NCBI RefSeq assembly: GCF_036417845.1
Contig: NC_089983.1
Location: 24,519,207-24,583,206, forward strand
Reading direction: 5' to 3'
Length of the DNA stretch: 64,000 nucleotides
DNA from: Apteryx mantelli
Lineage: Eukaryota; Chordata; Aves; Apterygiformes; Apterygidae
The notes beneath the pieces were generated by a model. The model did no database searches, had not been told where the DNA came from, and saw nothing but the letters and a program-made list of their open reading frames with translations. This document shows, in pieces, positions 1 to 9,750 of the stretch (position 1 is the stretch's first letter; each line of letters opens with the position of its first letter). The translations under genes were made by a program, and so were the position numbers.

Positions 1-631
1 ATCTCTTATTAAAAAAAATACACACAGCTGACCAATACCATAGTCGCAAAGAGTAAACAGTACTCCAACAAACCAGATGATGCAAAGGCTAAACTTGCAT
101 TCCATTTAAATGAACTTTAACAGCTGTGATCCATCTTTGAAAAGGTCTCAGTGAAATGACTCAGAAAGCAAGCATTAGGTTTTACAGAAAATCCCAAACT
201 TCAAAGTCCTCAGAGGTTTTCTAGACAGTTCCTTAGCACACAAAGAACAGAAAGTTTGTACATCATGTACTTTATAGGGAGTTTATTCAAACATCAAGAC
301 TAGGATTTATAGCCTTTTTCTTCTCCAGAATCCAATTAAGAAAAATCTAGTACATCAAATAGGTATGGTTTTAGATCGCACACAAGTCCATGCTGTTTTT
401 TTTTTTCCCCCTCCTCCTGGTGCTTTGAAAATATTTTGGATTTCCAAAGAATTACTGCAATGCCAGCTAGTAGAGAAGGAGAATGTTGTCTTTTTATTCA
501 AGAGTATACTAAAAATAATACAAAATACTGGTAAACAGATGAACTACACATTTGTTTTAAAGACAGTAAGGATCTTTGCTACCAATATGTAGGTAGTGTG
601 AAATGACTGTTGATTTGTAATGGAATCTTAC
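1..631 (-). other. RBM45: RBM45 intron 8, partial
   Basis: This AT-rich stretch lies downstream of the exon 8 donor on the minus strand. I looked on the minus strand for the expected continuation of RRM4 (the strand after VLEDVF, then the C-terminal tail) and found no matching reading frame. The final exon or exons should therefore lie beyond the left edge. It contains short poly-T/poly-C tracts near 397-416. No other gene or RNA was seen. Confidence 0.7.
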
Positions 632-798
632 CAGAACACATCCTCCAATACGTTTATGGGTAAAGGATGGGGATTAAATAGTATGAAAAGCCTTTCCTTC
701 ACAGAAGTGTCAGGTGGAACTTTTTTTTTGTGTGGTGGAAGTATGGCATCTGTTTGGGGCTGAAGTAACTGTGAGCTGGAAGTTCCTCCAAATGCCTG
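632..798 (-). CDS. RBM45: RBM45 coding exon 8 (start of RRM4)
   Basis: The exon has an AG acceptor at 800-799 and a GTAAGA donor starting at 631, and encodes residues 353-407 plus two bases of codon 408. It starts with [20 protein letters not shown], similar to the linker of human RBM45 as I remember it. It ends inside the C-terminal [12 protein letters not shown] (about residues 387-395) is the RNP2-type first strand, and [11 protein letters not shown] is the following helix. A run of nine A residues on the coding strand (721-729) encodes three lysines (376-378), a basic patch near the nuclear localisation region of the family. Phase is 0 at the acceptor and 2 at the donor. Recognition is strong. 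The C-terminus is not in the window. Confidence 0.95.
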
Positions 799-1085
799 CT
801 GAAACAAAAATAAGATGCAAACATAAATTAATTGATCAGAAAAAAAGTTCAATTTTATCTTATTTACAACTTTTGATCCAATCATAGGACATAAACAATA
901 TCTAACAGTTCTAAACTTAACTCATTCATTTACCTTGGTTGTCATTAATTTGGACAATAAATCCAAATAAGGTCAGACATCTTTAAAGAGAATAATAAAA
1001 GAAGTAACTCTGGTTGGTTTGTGCATTAAAAAAGTAGCACCTAAAGCTGATAAGAATATTAACAGTATCCATGATATTAACTTAC

Positions 1086-1179
1086 AGGAGGTGTCCTACA
1101 CTGATGAGAAATTGAATTATTCCACAACAGTGATGACATGTGTGCTGTTACCAGTTCTGTTGCCATTCTTCTAATGAGG
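1086..1179 (-). CDS. RBM45: RBM45 coding exon 7
   Basis: This 94-base exon runs from a TTGCAG acceptor (AG at 1181-1180) to a GTAAG donor at 1085. It completes codon 321 and encodes residues 322-352, LIRRMATELVTAHMSSLLWN and the following residues. In human RBM45 the same place reads LLRKMATQMVAAQLASMVWN, from memory. The segment is the helical linker between RRM3 and RRM4. Its ends join exon 6 (phase 2) and exon 8 (phase 0) without a frame break. It is too short and too intron-bound to appear as a long reading frame, so it was found by similarity and splice signals. Confidence 0.9.
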
Positions 1180-2916
1180 CTGCAAGCAGAAGTGATAATA
1201 AATGATTAAAAAAGAAAAAAAGAAAAAAAAAAGCTAAGTTACTATAATCTTAAATTCAGCAAAAGAAAGTAAGTTTCACACATCTAGAAGTATTTTTGAA
1301 AAATCTGTAAACTCAAATAGATCATGGGGAAAAAAAAAAAAAAAGAAAAAAAAACCTCTCTCCCCCTCTCTCCCGGCATTCCTGACACTCCAGACATGCC
1401 CTGAAATTATACATGGTAGCTAAAAGTCACTGAAAACACTCATATATCTCTACATATAGAGCTCTTTTCCCCAGAGCATTGAGAAAAGGCAAAAGTAACT
1501 CTACAGAACTATTTCATTTTTTTTTTTATGGAAGGTATGTAAGACAGCAAAGACAGAGAAATTTCATCTATAAAAAGCTTTAGTAGATAAAGAACAAATA
1601 GGGGAAAAATGGACTTGACCTAGAAATGCCTTCATCTAAACTGTGCATTTCTTCTAAAATCAAATTTACTATATATAGAGAGGTTTTTTTAAAAGAAAAA
1701 TAAAGCCGATATTGGGGTTTTTTTAGTCATTGTTAGTGTTTCAATAAACAGAGCACAGAGATTCAGTTCAGAAGTTGTAACATCATCATAGACACAGAAA
1801 GTTCACTTCCAGCTCTCATTTTCTGAGAACTTTCTTATCCCCCAACAGAATAAAGAAAAAGCAACAGTACTTTTGCATTGTAAGACAATGAAATAATAGA
1901 AATTATTGAAGAGTGAAAGAAAGAGCTTGACAAAAAGGCTGGTTGCAACTAATTATTGTTTTAGTTTAGGTCAGGAGTGCACTTCTGAAGTGAATCTCCC
2001 CATTTTCCTTCCCTACTGTGCTTTGGTTCACATCCCATAATAGCTTCTAATGGCATGAACTAAATTCCTTTTGGATAAAACTAAGCCAAAAGATTCACTG
2101 AAGGAGCACACCTAACACTCCAACTTCTAAGGGGCATTCAGACCACAGGAACAGACCAGAGATGGTTCAAAGTAAAACCCTTTGAAAACCAGAGCGGGGA
2201 CATCAGACCACAGCACCAACAGTTTTACTCAACGGGTGCGTTTCTTTAGGCTACCCTCCCTGCTACCATAGCCTGAGCATGCTTCTTCCATATAGCCGGG
2301 TTATGCAGTAAAGTTAACTTGCAGCTTGGATTTATCAGTTTTGTTTTGTTCAAAAGTCCTTTTTCCCCCCTCTCAATTTTTTGCTAGTGCCCTTTCAAGA
2401 ATTTGAGAGTTCTTATGTGATAAAATCTTTTAAAGTAGGTGTCTTTTCACTGTACTGGTCAAGACTAAGTTCTCCAGTTTACCCGTGTTTCCTTTGAACA
2501 TTCCAAGTTTATCTGCAGCATTCCAAACGCAACCAAGGGATCAAGCAGATAAAAGTCTGTTTTTAATACAAAAGCCTCACTAAAAAAAACATTCCAGCCT
2601 TGCTATGTATCACAGAGACATTTAAGAAGATTCTTGACAAGTTCAGGATTTTCCAATGTATCTTAAGAATACATATTTTATCTTTTTTCTTTTCCCTATG
2701 TCAAAGAAAAGTAGTAGAAGTTTCAAAAGGCTTATTTCAAACTATACAAAAACCACTACATTTCAGACAGTATTATTTACAGGTGTGAAACAGCACTGCA
2801 GTAACATCGCTGTTCCTTCTTATATTAAAAAGGAGAAAAAAAATTTCCCCCCCCCAAAGTTTTGCTCTCCAGAACACATGACTTGCAACTTTCTATCTGT
2901 ATGGATTGGTACTTAC
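1180..2916 (-). other. RBM45: RBM45 intron 6
   Basis: This is 1.7 kb of AT-rich intron between exons 6 and 7. It holds a purine tract at 1327-1352 (an A run, G, a second A run) next to a C/T-rich tract at 1355-1374, and a C run near 2848. I see no second gene, RNA gene or recognisable transposon. Confidence 0.75.
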
Positions 2917-3046
2917 TCTGAGCTATCACTCCCATCTTCTAGGAAAGTGACAGTTAATCGATTTCCAGGAGGGTACTCAAAACCATGTAATTTATACTTG
3001 GCATATATAGCTGATGCAGCAGTACTGTACTGAATCACAGCATACC
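2917..3046 (-). CDS. RBM45: RBM45 coding exon 6 (end of RRM3)
   Basis: The exon has a TTCTAG acceptor (AG at 3048-3047) and a GTAAGT donor starting at 2916, and covers residues 278-320 plus two bases of codon 321. The product begins [20 protein letters not shown], which is the RNP1-type strand and second helix of RRM3. It continues with [20 protein letters not shown], the last strand. Both correspond closely to human RBM45 ([20 protein letters not shown], from memory). Phases match exon 5 (1) and exon 7 (2). Confidence 0.95.
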
Positions 3047-3949
3047 CTAGAAGTAAAACGCATGTGTTTACAGCATGATAAATGTATATCCTAAGAACAA
3101 ACTACACTTACATAAAGCAGTAGGATCAAGTTTCACATTAGTCACAGATGCTACAACATTCCAATGGCTTTTTACCAAACAGTACATTCTTTAATAGCAA
3201 CATCAGTAACATTTGCAAAGAAAAATTCAATAGAACTAACTGGTGACAGAGCAGCTATATTTATATTAGCTTGAGAAGCAGGTACTGTCCCCTTTCCACC
3301 GGAAACCCATAAAAAGCAACAGAGGGAAAAAACATATCTTATCCAACCCAGTACTAGAAAAAAAAAAAATACATAGTACTTGAGATTCACTGTTAATGGA
3401 ATAATTTAAAAGTGAAACTATGAAGTTACATTTTGATTCTCTGAATCATTTCCACTTCAAACTTGTTAAAGCAGAGAGCTCTTTTACATTTTTTTCCAGC
3501 AGTAACAAAACAACAAAAACAAGGCCTGAAACCAAAACAATCCTTCACACACACAGAGCCAGCTATTTCAAATGAAAACTCGAAAGATCCATTTAGAGAA
3601 CATTAGAACTACATGTCTAGTAATTTTCAAAACTTTCTCTCCTTTTTATCAGCCCAAAACTTATTTGGCCATAACAAATACTTCTGATGGTTTTGATTCT
3701 GTTCTTCTTGAGATTCTATGCTCTGGATGGAAAAAAATAAAATAAAAGGTAAGTATTTAAGGCTATTTGTAAAGAGGGGTCTGAACAAAACTTAATTTTT
3801 GTGCTTATGCATCAGTGATAGCAATAACTGCTGAAACATAAAACATTCTTTCCTACAAGTGTACTGTATTTTGCAGTACTAATGAACAGAAGTACAATTA
3901 AAATGCTTCTCCTAAAAGAAAGAAAAATTGTTTCTGTACTTTTACTTAC
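3047..3949 (-). other. RBM45: RBM45 intron 5
   Basis: This is a 0.9-kb AT-rich intron with canonical GT and AG ends. It has only short A-rich tracts, such as 3358-3370. Nothing else is supported. Confidence 0.8.
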
Positions 3950-4129
3950 CATTATTAGTATGAGGATCTCGCTGAATATCACAGTACTCCAGTCCCGGAA
4001 TTAGGTCAAAGAGGGCGGACAGCTGCTCTTGGACAAAAGGAAGCCGTGATACCACTGACAGACGTTTGGAGACTGACTCCTGAATTCTGCTCTCATTTTT
4101 TTCAGAACTACAGAACTCTGGCTGCCCAC
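3950..4129 (-). CDS. RBM45: RBM45 coding exon 5 (start of RRM3)
   Basis: The exon runs from an AG acceptor (4131-4130) to a GTAAGT donor at 3949. The frame that joins exon 4 completes codon 218 and reads GQPEFCSSEKNESRIQESVS, then KRLSVVSRLPFVQEQLSALF, then DLIPGLEYCDIQRDPHTNNG. This covers the acidic/serine linker and the first strand, helix and second strand of RRM3. KRLSVVSR and IPGLEYC are almost identical to human RBM45, as I recall it. A run of seven A residues lies in the coding strand at the Glu-Lys-Asn codons. Other frames contain stops, so this frame is well determined. Confidence 0.93.
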
Positions 4130-4477
4130 CTCAAGAATCAACATAAAAATAGATAGTGTAAGTCACCACACTAGTATGCTTTCCTTTCATCCATATTTTT
4201 AATTCAACTTTTAAAAGCAATCTAAGTCAAATTTATACTACAGGTAACACGTTTATTTCATCAATGCAGGTGATGAAATAAGTCAACTACTGCAAATCAA
4301 GTCATAAAAATAAAGAAATTATATGCTTGACTAATTTTAACTCAAACACCCAATCTATTACTGAAGTGGTGATCAGAGCCTCTTTCAGCTTCCCTTCTTC
4401 ATCCAAACTGCACTCTTATTTTGTGACCATATTCAAGGCTACAAACCATTGTTAGTATAAAAAAAGACATTACTTAC
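4130..4477 (-). other. RBM45: RBM45 intron 4
   Basis: This is a short 348-base AT-rich intron with GT/AG ends. No other signal was seen in it. Confidence 0.8.
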
Positions 4478-4594
4478 CAAATGGAAACATATTTCCTCTT
4501 GGTTCCTGCCTTGTATGATTACTGTTACTATAATATTCGTGTTCAAAGGACTCAGATGACTTATTTCTAGGTTCAGCCAAAATGGCCCGGTAGC
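4478..4594 (-). CDS. RBM45: RBM45 coding exon 4 (linker after RRM2)
   Basis: The exon has a TTACAG acceptor (AG at 4596-4595) and a GTAAGT donor starting at 4477. It completes Ser179 and encodes YRAILAEPRNKSSESFEHEY, then YSNSNHTRQEPRGNMFPF, up to residue 217, plus one base of codon 218. The start is the last strand of RRM2. The rest lies in the linker that in human RBM45 includes the homo-oligomer assembly region. The spacing between YYSN and RQEP differs slightly from the human protein as I remember it, as expected for a linker. Confidence 0.93.
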
Positions 4595-6124
4595 CTGTAA
4601 GAGACAACCACACATATAGCAACACCTCAGCACACCCTAAGTATGTATGACCAGATCTGCATGCTTTGACTACAGTATTTAGAAACATGTTATTCAGAAA
4701 ACACAGTAAGTGCCGCTTTTAAGAAAATAACTAAGCTGTAACTCTTGAAGCCTCACATAATCAATGCCGCGAAAGAAACATCTTCTGTACAGGACTATTC
4801 CTATTCACAATTAAAGTAAAACAGAGCCTACTCTGCAGTATTCAGAGATGCTCTAAAGGCAACCAGCTGAACTTCCATGCCAGCTCAGTAACACAGGCCT
4901 ACTATGTTTTGCACTGATCTAGGATTTGCTTTTATGAATAATTTAGATACTATTCTCAGGCTATCCAACTCATTTCATTCTCAGACCTGAAAGGAAATAA
5001 AATGCAACTGTTAAGTAAGCTCACATACACATCCCTATCCAAGAAGGGCCACAAATACTATTTGTGTAGAAACATTTAAGATACATCAGGCATATTACTA
5101 CAAACAAAATGTTGTTTAATATTTATGATTAAATGAACATTAAATCCTAAAATTACAGTCCAACCTCCTGGTCAAAGCAGGATCAACACTGAATTCAGGA
5201 CAAGACTGCTTGGGTTTCTTCCAGTCAGGTCTTGCAAACCTTCAAGGACAGAACTTTTAAAACCTCTCTGACAACCTCTTTCAATGCTTAATTATCCTCA
5301 GGGATTTCCCCCCCCCCCCGCCTTATACCCAGTCAGAACTTCCCCTGTTCAACCTAGACCATTGACTCTCATTCTCCTGCCATGCACCTCAGCAAAGAGC
5401 CTGGTTCCATCTTCTGGGTAACCTTAAGTAGCTGAAGACTGCTACGACACTCCTGCCAAAACCCTTCTCTTCTCCAGGCTGAGCAAGCCCAGGTCCCTCA
5501 GCTTCTCCTCACAGGTCACACGCGTCAGTTCCCGACCACGTAAGTGGCCATCCACTGAACTCACTCAAGTTCATTAACATCTTTTTTTGTCCTAGGGAAT
5601 AAGTGACAAATCACCAAGTCACAAAGCATACAATCTTTTATTTTGTAAGAGATGAATTTTGACTTTAATTGAACAAATCTTCAATTAGCATTAATTTTAA
5701 ATAAATGTAATCAACACTATCTCTGTGGGTTACCAAATATATTTTTATATACTTGATATAAAATGAATGCATATATTTGATAAAACATGAATACTCCTAG
5801 CAACATATTAAAATGAGGTTTTTCCTGTGTGTGGAGTCTACACTAGAGACTGATATTATCACATGAAAGAAATCTCTGTATCCATTTCCAAACCCTTTTC
5901 ACTGTTCCTACTTGGAGAGTCCGGTCCTGCAAGAATAATCAGGTGACTAATCTCAACAAGTGTTGATAATACTATTTTTCATTTGCAATACTAGTGTAAC
6001 TTTTGGCTTAAGAGGTGTTTACATAATAATTTATCTGCAAACCAAAGTGAAGATTAAAAGGTACACTAATGACCATATACACACTTATTGTGAGAAACTT
6101 GGAAGAATTCAGTCAGATCCTTAC
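4595..6124 (-). other. RBM45: RBM45 intron 3
   Basis: This 1.5-kb intron contains the CR1 fragment described separately, a C run at about 5309-5319 inside that fragment, and AT-rich unique sequence. No other gene was seen. Confidence 0.8.
5157..5540 (-). mobile_element. CR1-type LINE fragment (3' end region)
   Basis: Read on the minus strand, the element has the familiar landmarks of chicken repeat 1 in order. Near 5480-5520 there is a segment like 'gaggagaagctgagggacct' followed by 'ggcttgctcagcctggagaa'. Near 5160-5185 there is 'gaccaggaggttggactgta', matching the GGTTGGACT landmark near the CR1 3' end. The 3' terminal octamer repeats are missing, and the body is diverged and carries a C/G run near 5310. 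It is a dead, 5'-truncated fragment inside RBM45 intron 3, antisense to the window and sense with respect to RBM45. Edges are approximate. Confidence 0.85.
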
Positions 6125-6251
6125 TTCGATCACACTCTTCAATTGCTCGGGCAGCTTGGGATGGTTTTAAATATCTCACATAGCCCAAACCTTTACTTTC
6201 TCCAGTGGTCTTGTTCTTAATAATGCTGCAATATTCAATGTCTCCGTACAT
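6125..6251 (-). CDS. RBM45: RBM45 coding exon 3 (RRM2 core)
   Basis: The exon has a TTCCAG acceptor (AG at 6253-6252) and a GTAAGG donor starting at 6124, and encodes residues 137-178 plus one base of codon 179. The product starts [20 protein letters not shown], continues [20 protein letters not shown] and ends [12 protein letters not shown] (156-164) is the RNP1 octamer of RRM2 with its aromatic RNA-contact positions present. The methionine at 137 follows the splice junction and is not a start; the human protein has Val there, from memory. The match to human RBM45 is nearly complete. Confidence 0.96.
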
Positions 6252-6377
6252 CTGGAACAATTAAAAAGCATATTAATTTACAATAAGTGAAAATGCATTA
6301 AAATTTTGTTTTAAGCTCTTCTGATAAACTAAGAAAATCCAATTGAAGATAATGATCAACAAACACTGAATTAGTAC

Positions 6378-6500
6378 CTTGAACTTATCTCTGAGATCTT
6401 CCTCTGTATAGGATTTTGGTATCATAACAAAGATTCGTGTAAGCTCTTCATCTTCAACATCTCGGTGGCTTCCAGAAGCTCTCGATTGTGCAATAAATAC
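6378..6500 (-). CDS. RBM45: RBM45 coding exon 2 (end of RRM1, start of RRM2)
   Basis: This is a 123-base, 41-codon exon with phase 0 at both ends. It has an AAG acceptor (AG at 6502-6501) and a GTACTA donor starting at 6377. It encodes [20 protein letters not shown] followed by [20 protein letters not shown] and K (residues 96-136). VFIAQSR closes RRM1, and RIFVMIP (117-123) is the RNP2 strand of RRM2. It is practically identical to the human sequence as I recall it. The intron to exon 3 is only 126 bases. Confidence 0.96.
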
Positions 6501-7253
6501 CTTAAAAAAATTATATGGACATTAATTACTGAAGAAAGAGTCTTAACCACTTTGCTTGTTGATACAAGCAAGAAAAAGGTTGTTTTTAAAAAAATCTTTA
6601 TCTTTCATATAATCTAGCTTTCCTGATATGAAAGAAGATCTCTGATCATAGATGCACCTGTGACAAAAGCTAAGTTAACATATCTGTTAAGTACGGTGCA
6701 TCCCAACTGTTTCTCAAACGGAACAGAAGCCTGCAGAAGCTTTCCGAAGGTACAATGGAGAATGGTCAGGAGCATTCAAGCCTGATTCAGTAGCACTATC
6801 AATGTCACAGGTGGCATGTGAGGTAGCAACAAATGCACTACTGTAACAGGCCAGCCCTAATATAGCAGTATTAACAAAAACAACCAACCAACCAAGCAGT
6901 TTAATATGGCCTTGCTCGAGTTCATAGCTCACTTAGCCAACGTCTGCAGGTGTAGTGCTCAGTGAGGGACTATAACTTCCCACAACTGTTAAATTTATTT
7001 CAACAGTTAAAAAAAGTTATCTCAACAGTGCACCCAGAAGACAAACAGGCAAAACAACTAAATAGATAAGTAAATAAAACACAAGTAAAAACCTTCAATG
7101 CAAGCATCTTATACAAAGGGAGCAACTGACTTCACAGAGCTCTTAAGTTATTCATCTAATGGTCACACAGGGGAGTAGGGAACACAAACCCTGATCTTCT
7201 GGCTTCTAATGATAAGTGCTTTTAGAAAATACTTTCAGTGTCTCAATTGCAAA

Positions 7254-7313
7254 AAGATATGAATGACTCTAAATGTGGAATCTTCTTTCACTGTTTAGAG
7301 TCATTCATATCTT
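7254..7313. repeat. Perfect 20-bp inverted repeat (hairpin) in RBM45 intron 1
   Basis: The left arm at 7254-7273 (aagatatgaatgactctaaa) is the exact reverse complement of the right arm at 7294-7313, separated by a 20-base loop. I checked the arms base by base and pairing stops at both ends. Such a hairpin could be the remnant of a small inverted-repeat transposon, or could fold in the RBM45 pre-mRNA. No microRNA or transposon family is recognised. Confidence 0.9.
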
Positions 7314-7549
7314 CTCATTATTTGGGGAATATAAAAACAATTCAAGAGGTTGAAAGTTGCCAGCAGGCCCCATAGATTAAAGAAAAACATGAAATTTTTT
7401 TTGACAAAACCTGTGCATAACATACAAAAAAACCCAAAACAAAACATTCTTGCAAAGACAGTTCTAGGTATCTGTGTTAATCTTGTTTAACACACCTGAA
7501 ATATACATTTTCTTAAAGTATTTTTAAAGAGACTCCCTCCATAAAAAAT

Positions 7550-7567
7550 GGGGGGGGGGGGGGGGGG
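7550..7567. repeat. Poly-G run, 18 bases
   Basis: An uninterrupted run of 18 G on the plus strand (C on the RBM45 strand) sits at the change from AT-rich intron to CpG island. It is likely length-polymorphic and could form a G-quadruplex. The exact length may be affected by sequencing. Confidence 0.9.
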
Positions 7568-7946
7568 AAGAGTTAAGGACCACGTATTCTCCAAGCCTGC
7601 GGCAGCTCTTGTAACGCGTGGGCACTTCAGCCAGGCGTGCAAACCCGGCTACCTTACCCTGCAACCAGCGACGCTCCCTACGAAGCGCACTACGAAGCTC
7701 ACAAACCCAGCGGCCCGAAACGGCCCCGGGTTTGACTCTAAACTAGAGTCACAGCATCGGCAACGAGCGCAAGTGCGGATAAAGCGTCGGAGGAAGAAGC
7801 GGCTCCCCGGCCGTCACTACGAGCAGACCCGCCCCCGCGGCCGAGCAGAGGCCGGCGAGGCCGGGCCCGGGCCCGCAAGGGGCCGCGCAGCTCTGGGGCC
7901 AGCGCGAGCTGCGGGCCGGCCAGCTCGGGCCGCAGCAGCCGAGGCC

Positions 7947-8206
7947 CGCCGCGGCTGCCGGGCGCCGCCGCCATGCTGGGGAGGGCGCCGCGGCTGCCGG
8001 GCGCCGCCGCCATGCTGGGGAGGGCGCCGCGGCTGCCGGGCGCCGCCGCCATGCTGGGGAGGGCGCCGCGGCTGCCGGGCGCCGCCGCCATGCTGGGGAG
8101 GGCGCCGCGGCTGCCGGGCGCCGCCGCCATGCTGGAGAGGGCGCCGCGGCTGCCGGGCGCCGCCGCCATGCTGGGGAGGGCGCCGCGGCTGCCGGGCGCC
8201 GCCGCC
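7947..8206. repeat. 39-bp GC-rich minisatellite, about 6.7 copies
   Basis: Six full units start at 7947, 7986, 8025, 8064, 8103 and 8142, followed by a 26-base partial unit from 8181. The unit begins cgccgcggctgccgggcgcc and ends gccgccatgctggggaggg on the plus strand. Copies are identical except for a G-to-A change at 8136 in copy 5, which points to recent expansion or ongoing homogenisation. The array ends six bases before the exon 1 donor hexamer of RBM45. On the RBM45 strand every full unit contains AGCATGGCGGCGG, which resembles the YY1 core. Being a multiple of three, the array stays open in several frames, but it is intronic. Confidence 0.97.
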
Positions 8207-8217
8207 GCGGCCCGTAC

Positions 8218-8502
8218 CTTAATGGGCTTGGTGTCGGGAGCCAGGCTGCGGCCATGCATCATCTCCATGGCCCGGCAGGCCTGCGAGCTGCGGGCGAACT
8301 TGATGAAGGCGATGCCGCGGGACTCGTTGGTGCGCTTGTCCCGCAAGAGCCAGATGTTCTGGATGTCGCCGAAGGGGGCGAAGCGGTCCCGCAGCAGCGC
8401 CTCCCCGGTGTCCTTGCCCAGCACCACGAACACGCGGCTGTTGGGCGGCTCGTCCAGGCACTCGGCCGACAGGCGGAACCCACCGCCGCCGCCCTCCTCC
8501 AT
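8218..8502 (-). CDS. RBM45: RBM45 coding exon 1 (start codon, RRM1)
   Basis: RBM45 (also called DRB1) is an RNA-binding protein of developing nervous tissue. It binds GAC-type RNA motifs, self-associates and shuttles to the nucleus. This exon encodes residues 1-95, from [20 protein letters not shown] to DTKPIK. RRM1 covers about residues 23-101 and RGIAFIKFA (62-70) is its RNP1. The ATG at 8502 has a strong context (GCC before, G after). The C-terminal side matches human RBM45 closely, while the glycine-rich N-terminus differs. An in-frame upstream ATG at 8604 with no stop between could add 34 residues ([11 protein letters not shown]...), but its context is weaker. Exons 1-8 in the window give 407 codons plus two bases of a protein that is about 475 residues in human. 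Confidence 0.96.
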
Positions 8503-9020
8503 GGCGAAGCCGCCGCCGGGCTCCCGAGCTGCCGGAGACCGCCGGCTTTTCTCAGGCGCCGGCGGGGAGCGGCCGCTGCGCCCTTTCCGCCTGGGCGACA
8601 ACATGTCCGCGCTGGGCGCGGGCTGCGCCCCTCCCCCGGCCGCGCGCCCAGTCAGGGCCGCGCCGCGCCCGCCGGCGCCGCTGACGTCCTGCCGCTCCGC
8701 CGGCGCCTGGGAGGCGCCGCTGCGCTGCGCCAGAACGAAGCGTCCTTGCCGGCCGCGGCGCGGCGCCCTGTGCCCCTCGGCGGGCGTCTGTCAGCGGGGA
8801 GGGGCGCTGAAGGAGGAGCCGGGCAGCCGTGGTGCCGGAGGGGGGGCTTCTGCCTGGGAGGGGGCGTCGGGCGAGCACTTGCGTGTAAAAGACACGGCTC
8901 TTCCCTCGCCCGGAGCTGCAGCGGGTATTTGGAAAGGACTAGGGAGAAACAAACCGAGAGCAGGCGTTGGGGAACGGGCTCCCTTTAACTCCCGCCGTCC
9001 TGTGCCACAGTCCGTGTCCG
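8503..9020 (-). promoter_or_regulatory. RBM45: RBM45 5' UTR and CpG-island promoter
   Basis: The sequence upstream of the RBM45 start is extremely rich in G, C and CpG, and the island continues through exon 1 into intron 1. A CRE-like TGACGTCC lies at 8682-8689. No TATA box is evident. The transcription start cannot be fixed from sequence. Confidence 0.75.
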
Positions 9021-9750
9021 AGGATGGTGTGGCCTCAGCATCTCCCGCACACACTCGTGCTACAATACTTACAGTTTTTTAAAGGATCTCTTTAAATTAG
9101 AGAGCTCACTACACTATGTGGTGACCCACTCCCTTCAAAGCAACAGCAGTGTCGTAATGAGACAGCTTTTCCCCAACGAAACCGTTTTCAAGGCCTCTAC
9201 TGTGATAGGCACCAGTGGGGCTAAACAGAGTTCTTGTGAACTCTGGGCATATAGAGGCCTAGGGAGCTGGATGTATTTCATGAGAACCAACTACAAAAAA
9301 TATCCAGGAAAAATAATTTATCTGTGGGAAAAAGTATTGGCAGTGGTAGTGATTTGGGAAGCGGAATTTGTGAATGTGTGCAGAGTTAAGTGGCAATTCA
9401 TTTCAGAGTGTAAAATAGGTTAATGAGTATTTTTAGAGGAACACGTTTTGGATATAGTGTTTGTTTTTGGTACCACATAAAGGAATACTCAGGAAAATGA
9501 AAGTTCCTTCTTTACAGAACAATGGGAAGCCTGTTGAGAAAAGTGAGTTTAAGGTACAACTCATTGGGAACAGCTTGTTAGGGTTAAAAGGCAATGTCTT
9601 TTATGAGCACTGAACAGTGCACTCTTTTTTTTCCTAACTCCTGATACCATATCTTCTTGGCACTGCAAGATTGGGATGCAAAGCAATTTAGTAGGAAAAA
9701 CAAGCATTTCGGCATAGGGAAGCGGCCTGCAGAGAGAAGGCAGCGCTCCC
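9021..9750. other. Intergenic spacer between RBM45 and CYCT promoters
   Basis: This is about 0.7 kb of ordinary AT-richer sequence between two CpG islands, with no coding similarity or repeat recognised. Because RBM45 and CYCT are transcribed away from each other, it may hold shared regulatory DNA, but no specific site is supported. Confidence 0.6.

Larger units (their letters stand above)
6501..8217 (-). other. RBM45: RBM45 intron 1
   Basis: This 1.7-kb intron has two different halves. The part next to exon 2 (6501-7540) is AT-rich and holds a perfect inverted repeat. The part next to exon 1 (about 7570-8217) is a CpG island carrying a 39-bp minisatellite. The border between them is an 18-base G run. 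The donor is GTACGG (8217-8212), weaker than consensus. Confidence 0.85.

Noticed and set aside
1-631. Search for RBM45 exons 9-10
   Set aside because: No minus-strand frame matching the rest of RRM4 or the C-terminal tail was found, so these exons are taken to lie outside the window.
7548-8222. Long plus-strand open frame with repeated [13 protein letters not shown] units
   Set aside because: It is the 39-bp minisatellite read in frame (13 residues per unit) inside RBM45 intron 1, antisense to the gene. There is no protein similarity.
7973-9082. 369-codon plus-strand open frame
   Set aside because: It runs through the minisatellite and antisense across RBM45 exon 1 and its promoter. GC-rich DNA has few stop codons; no homology was recognised.
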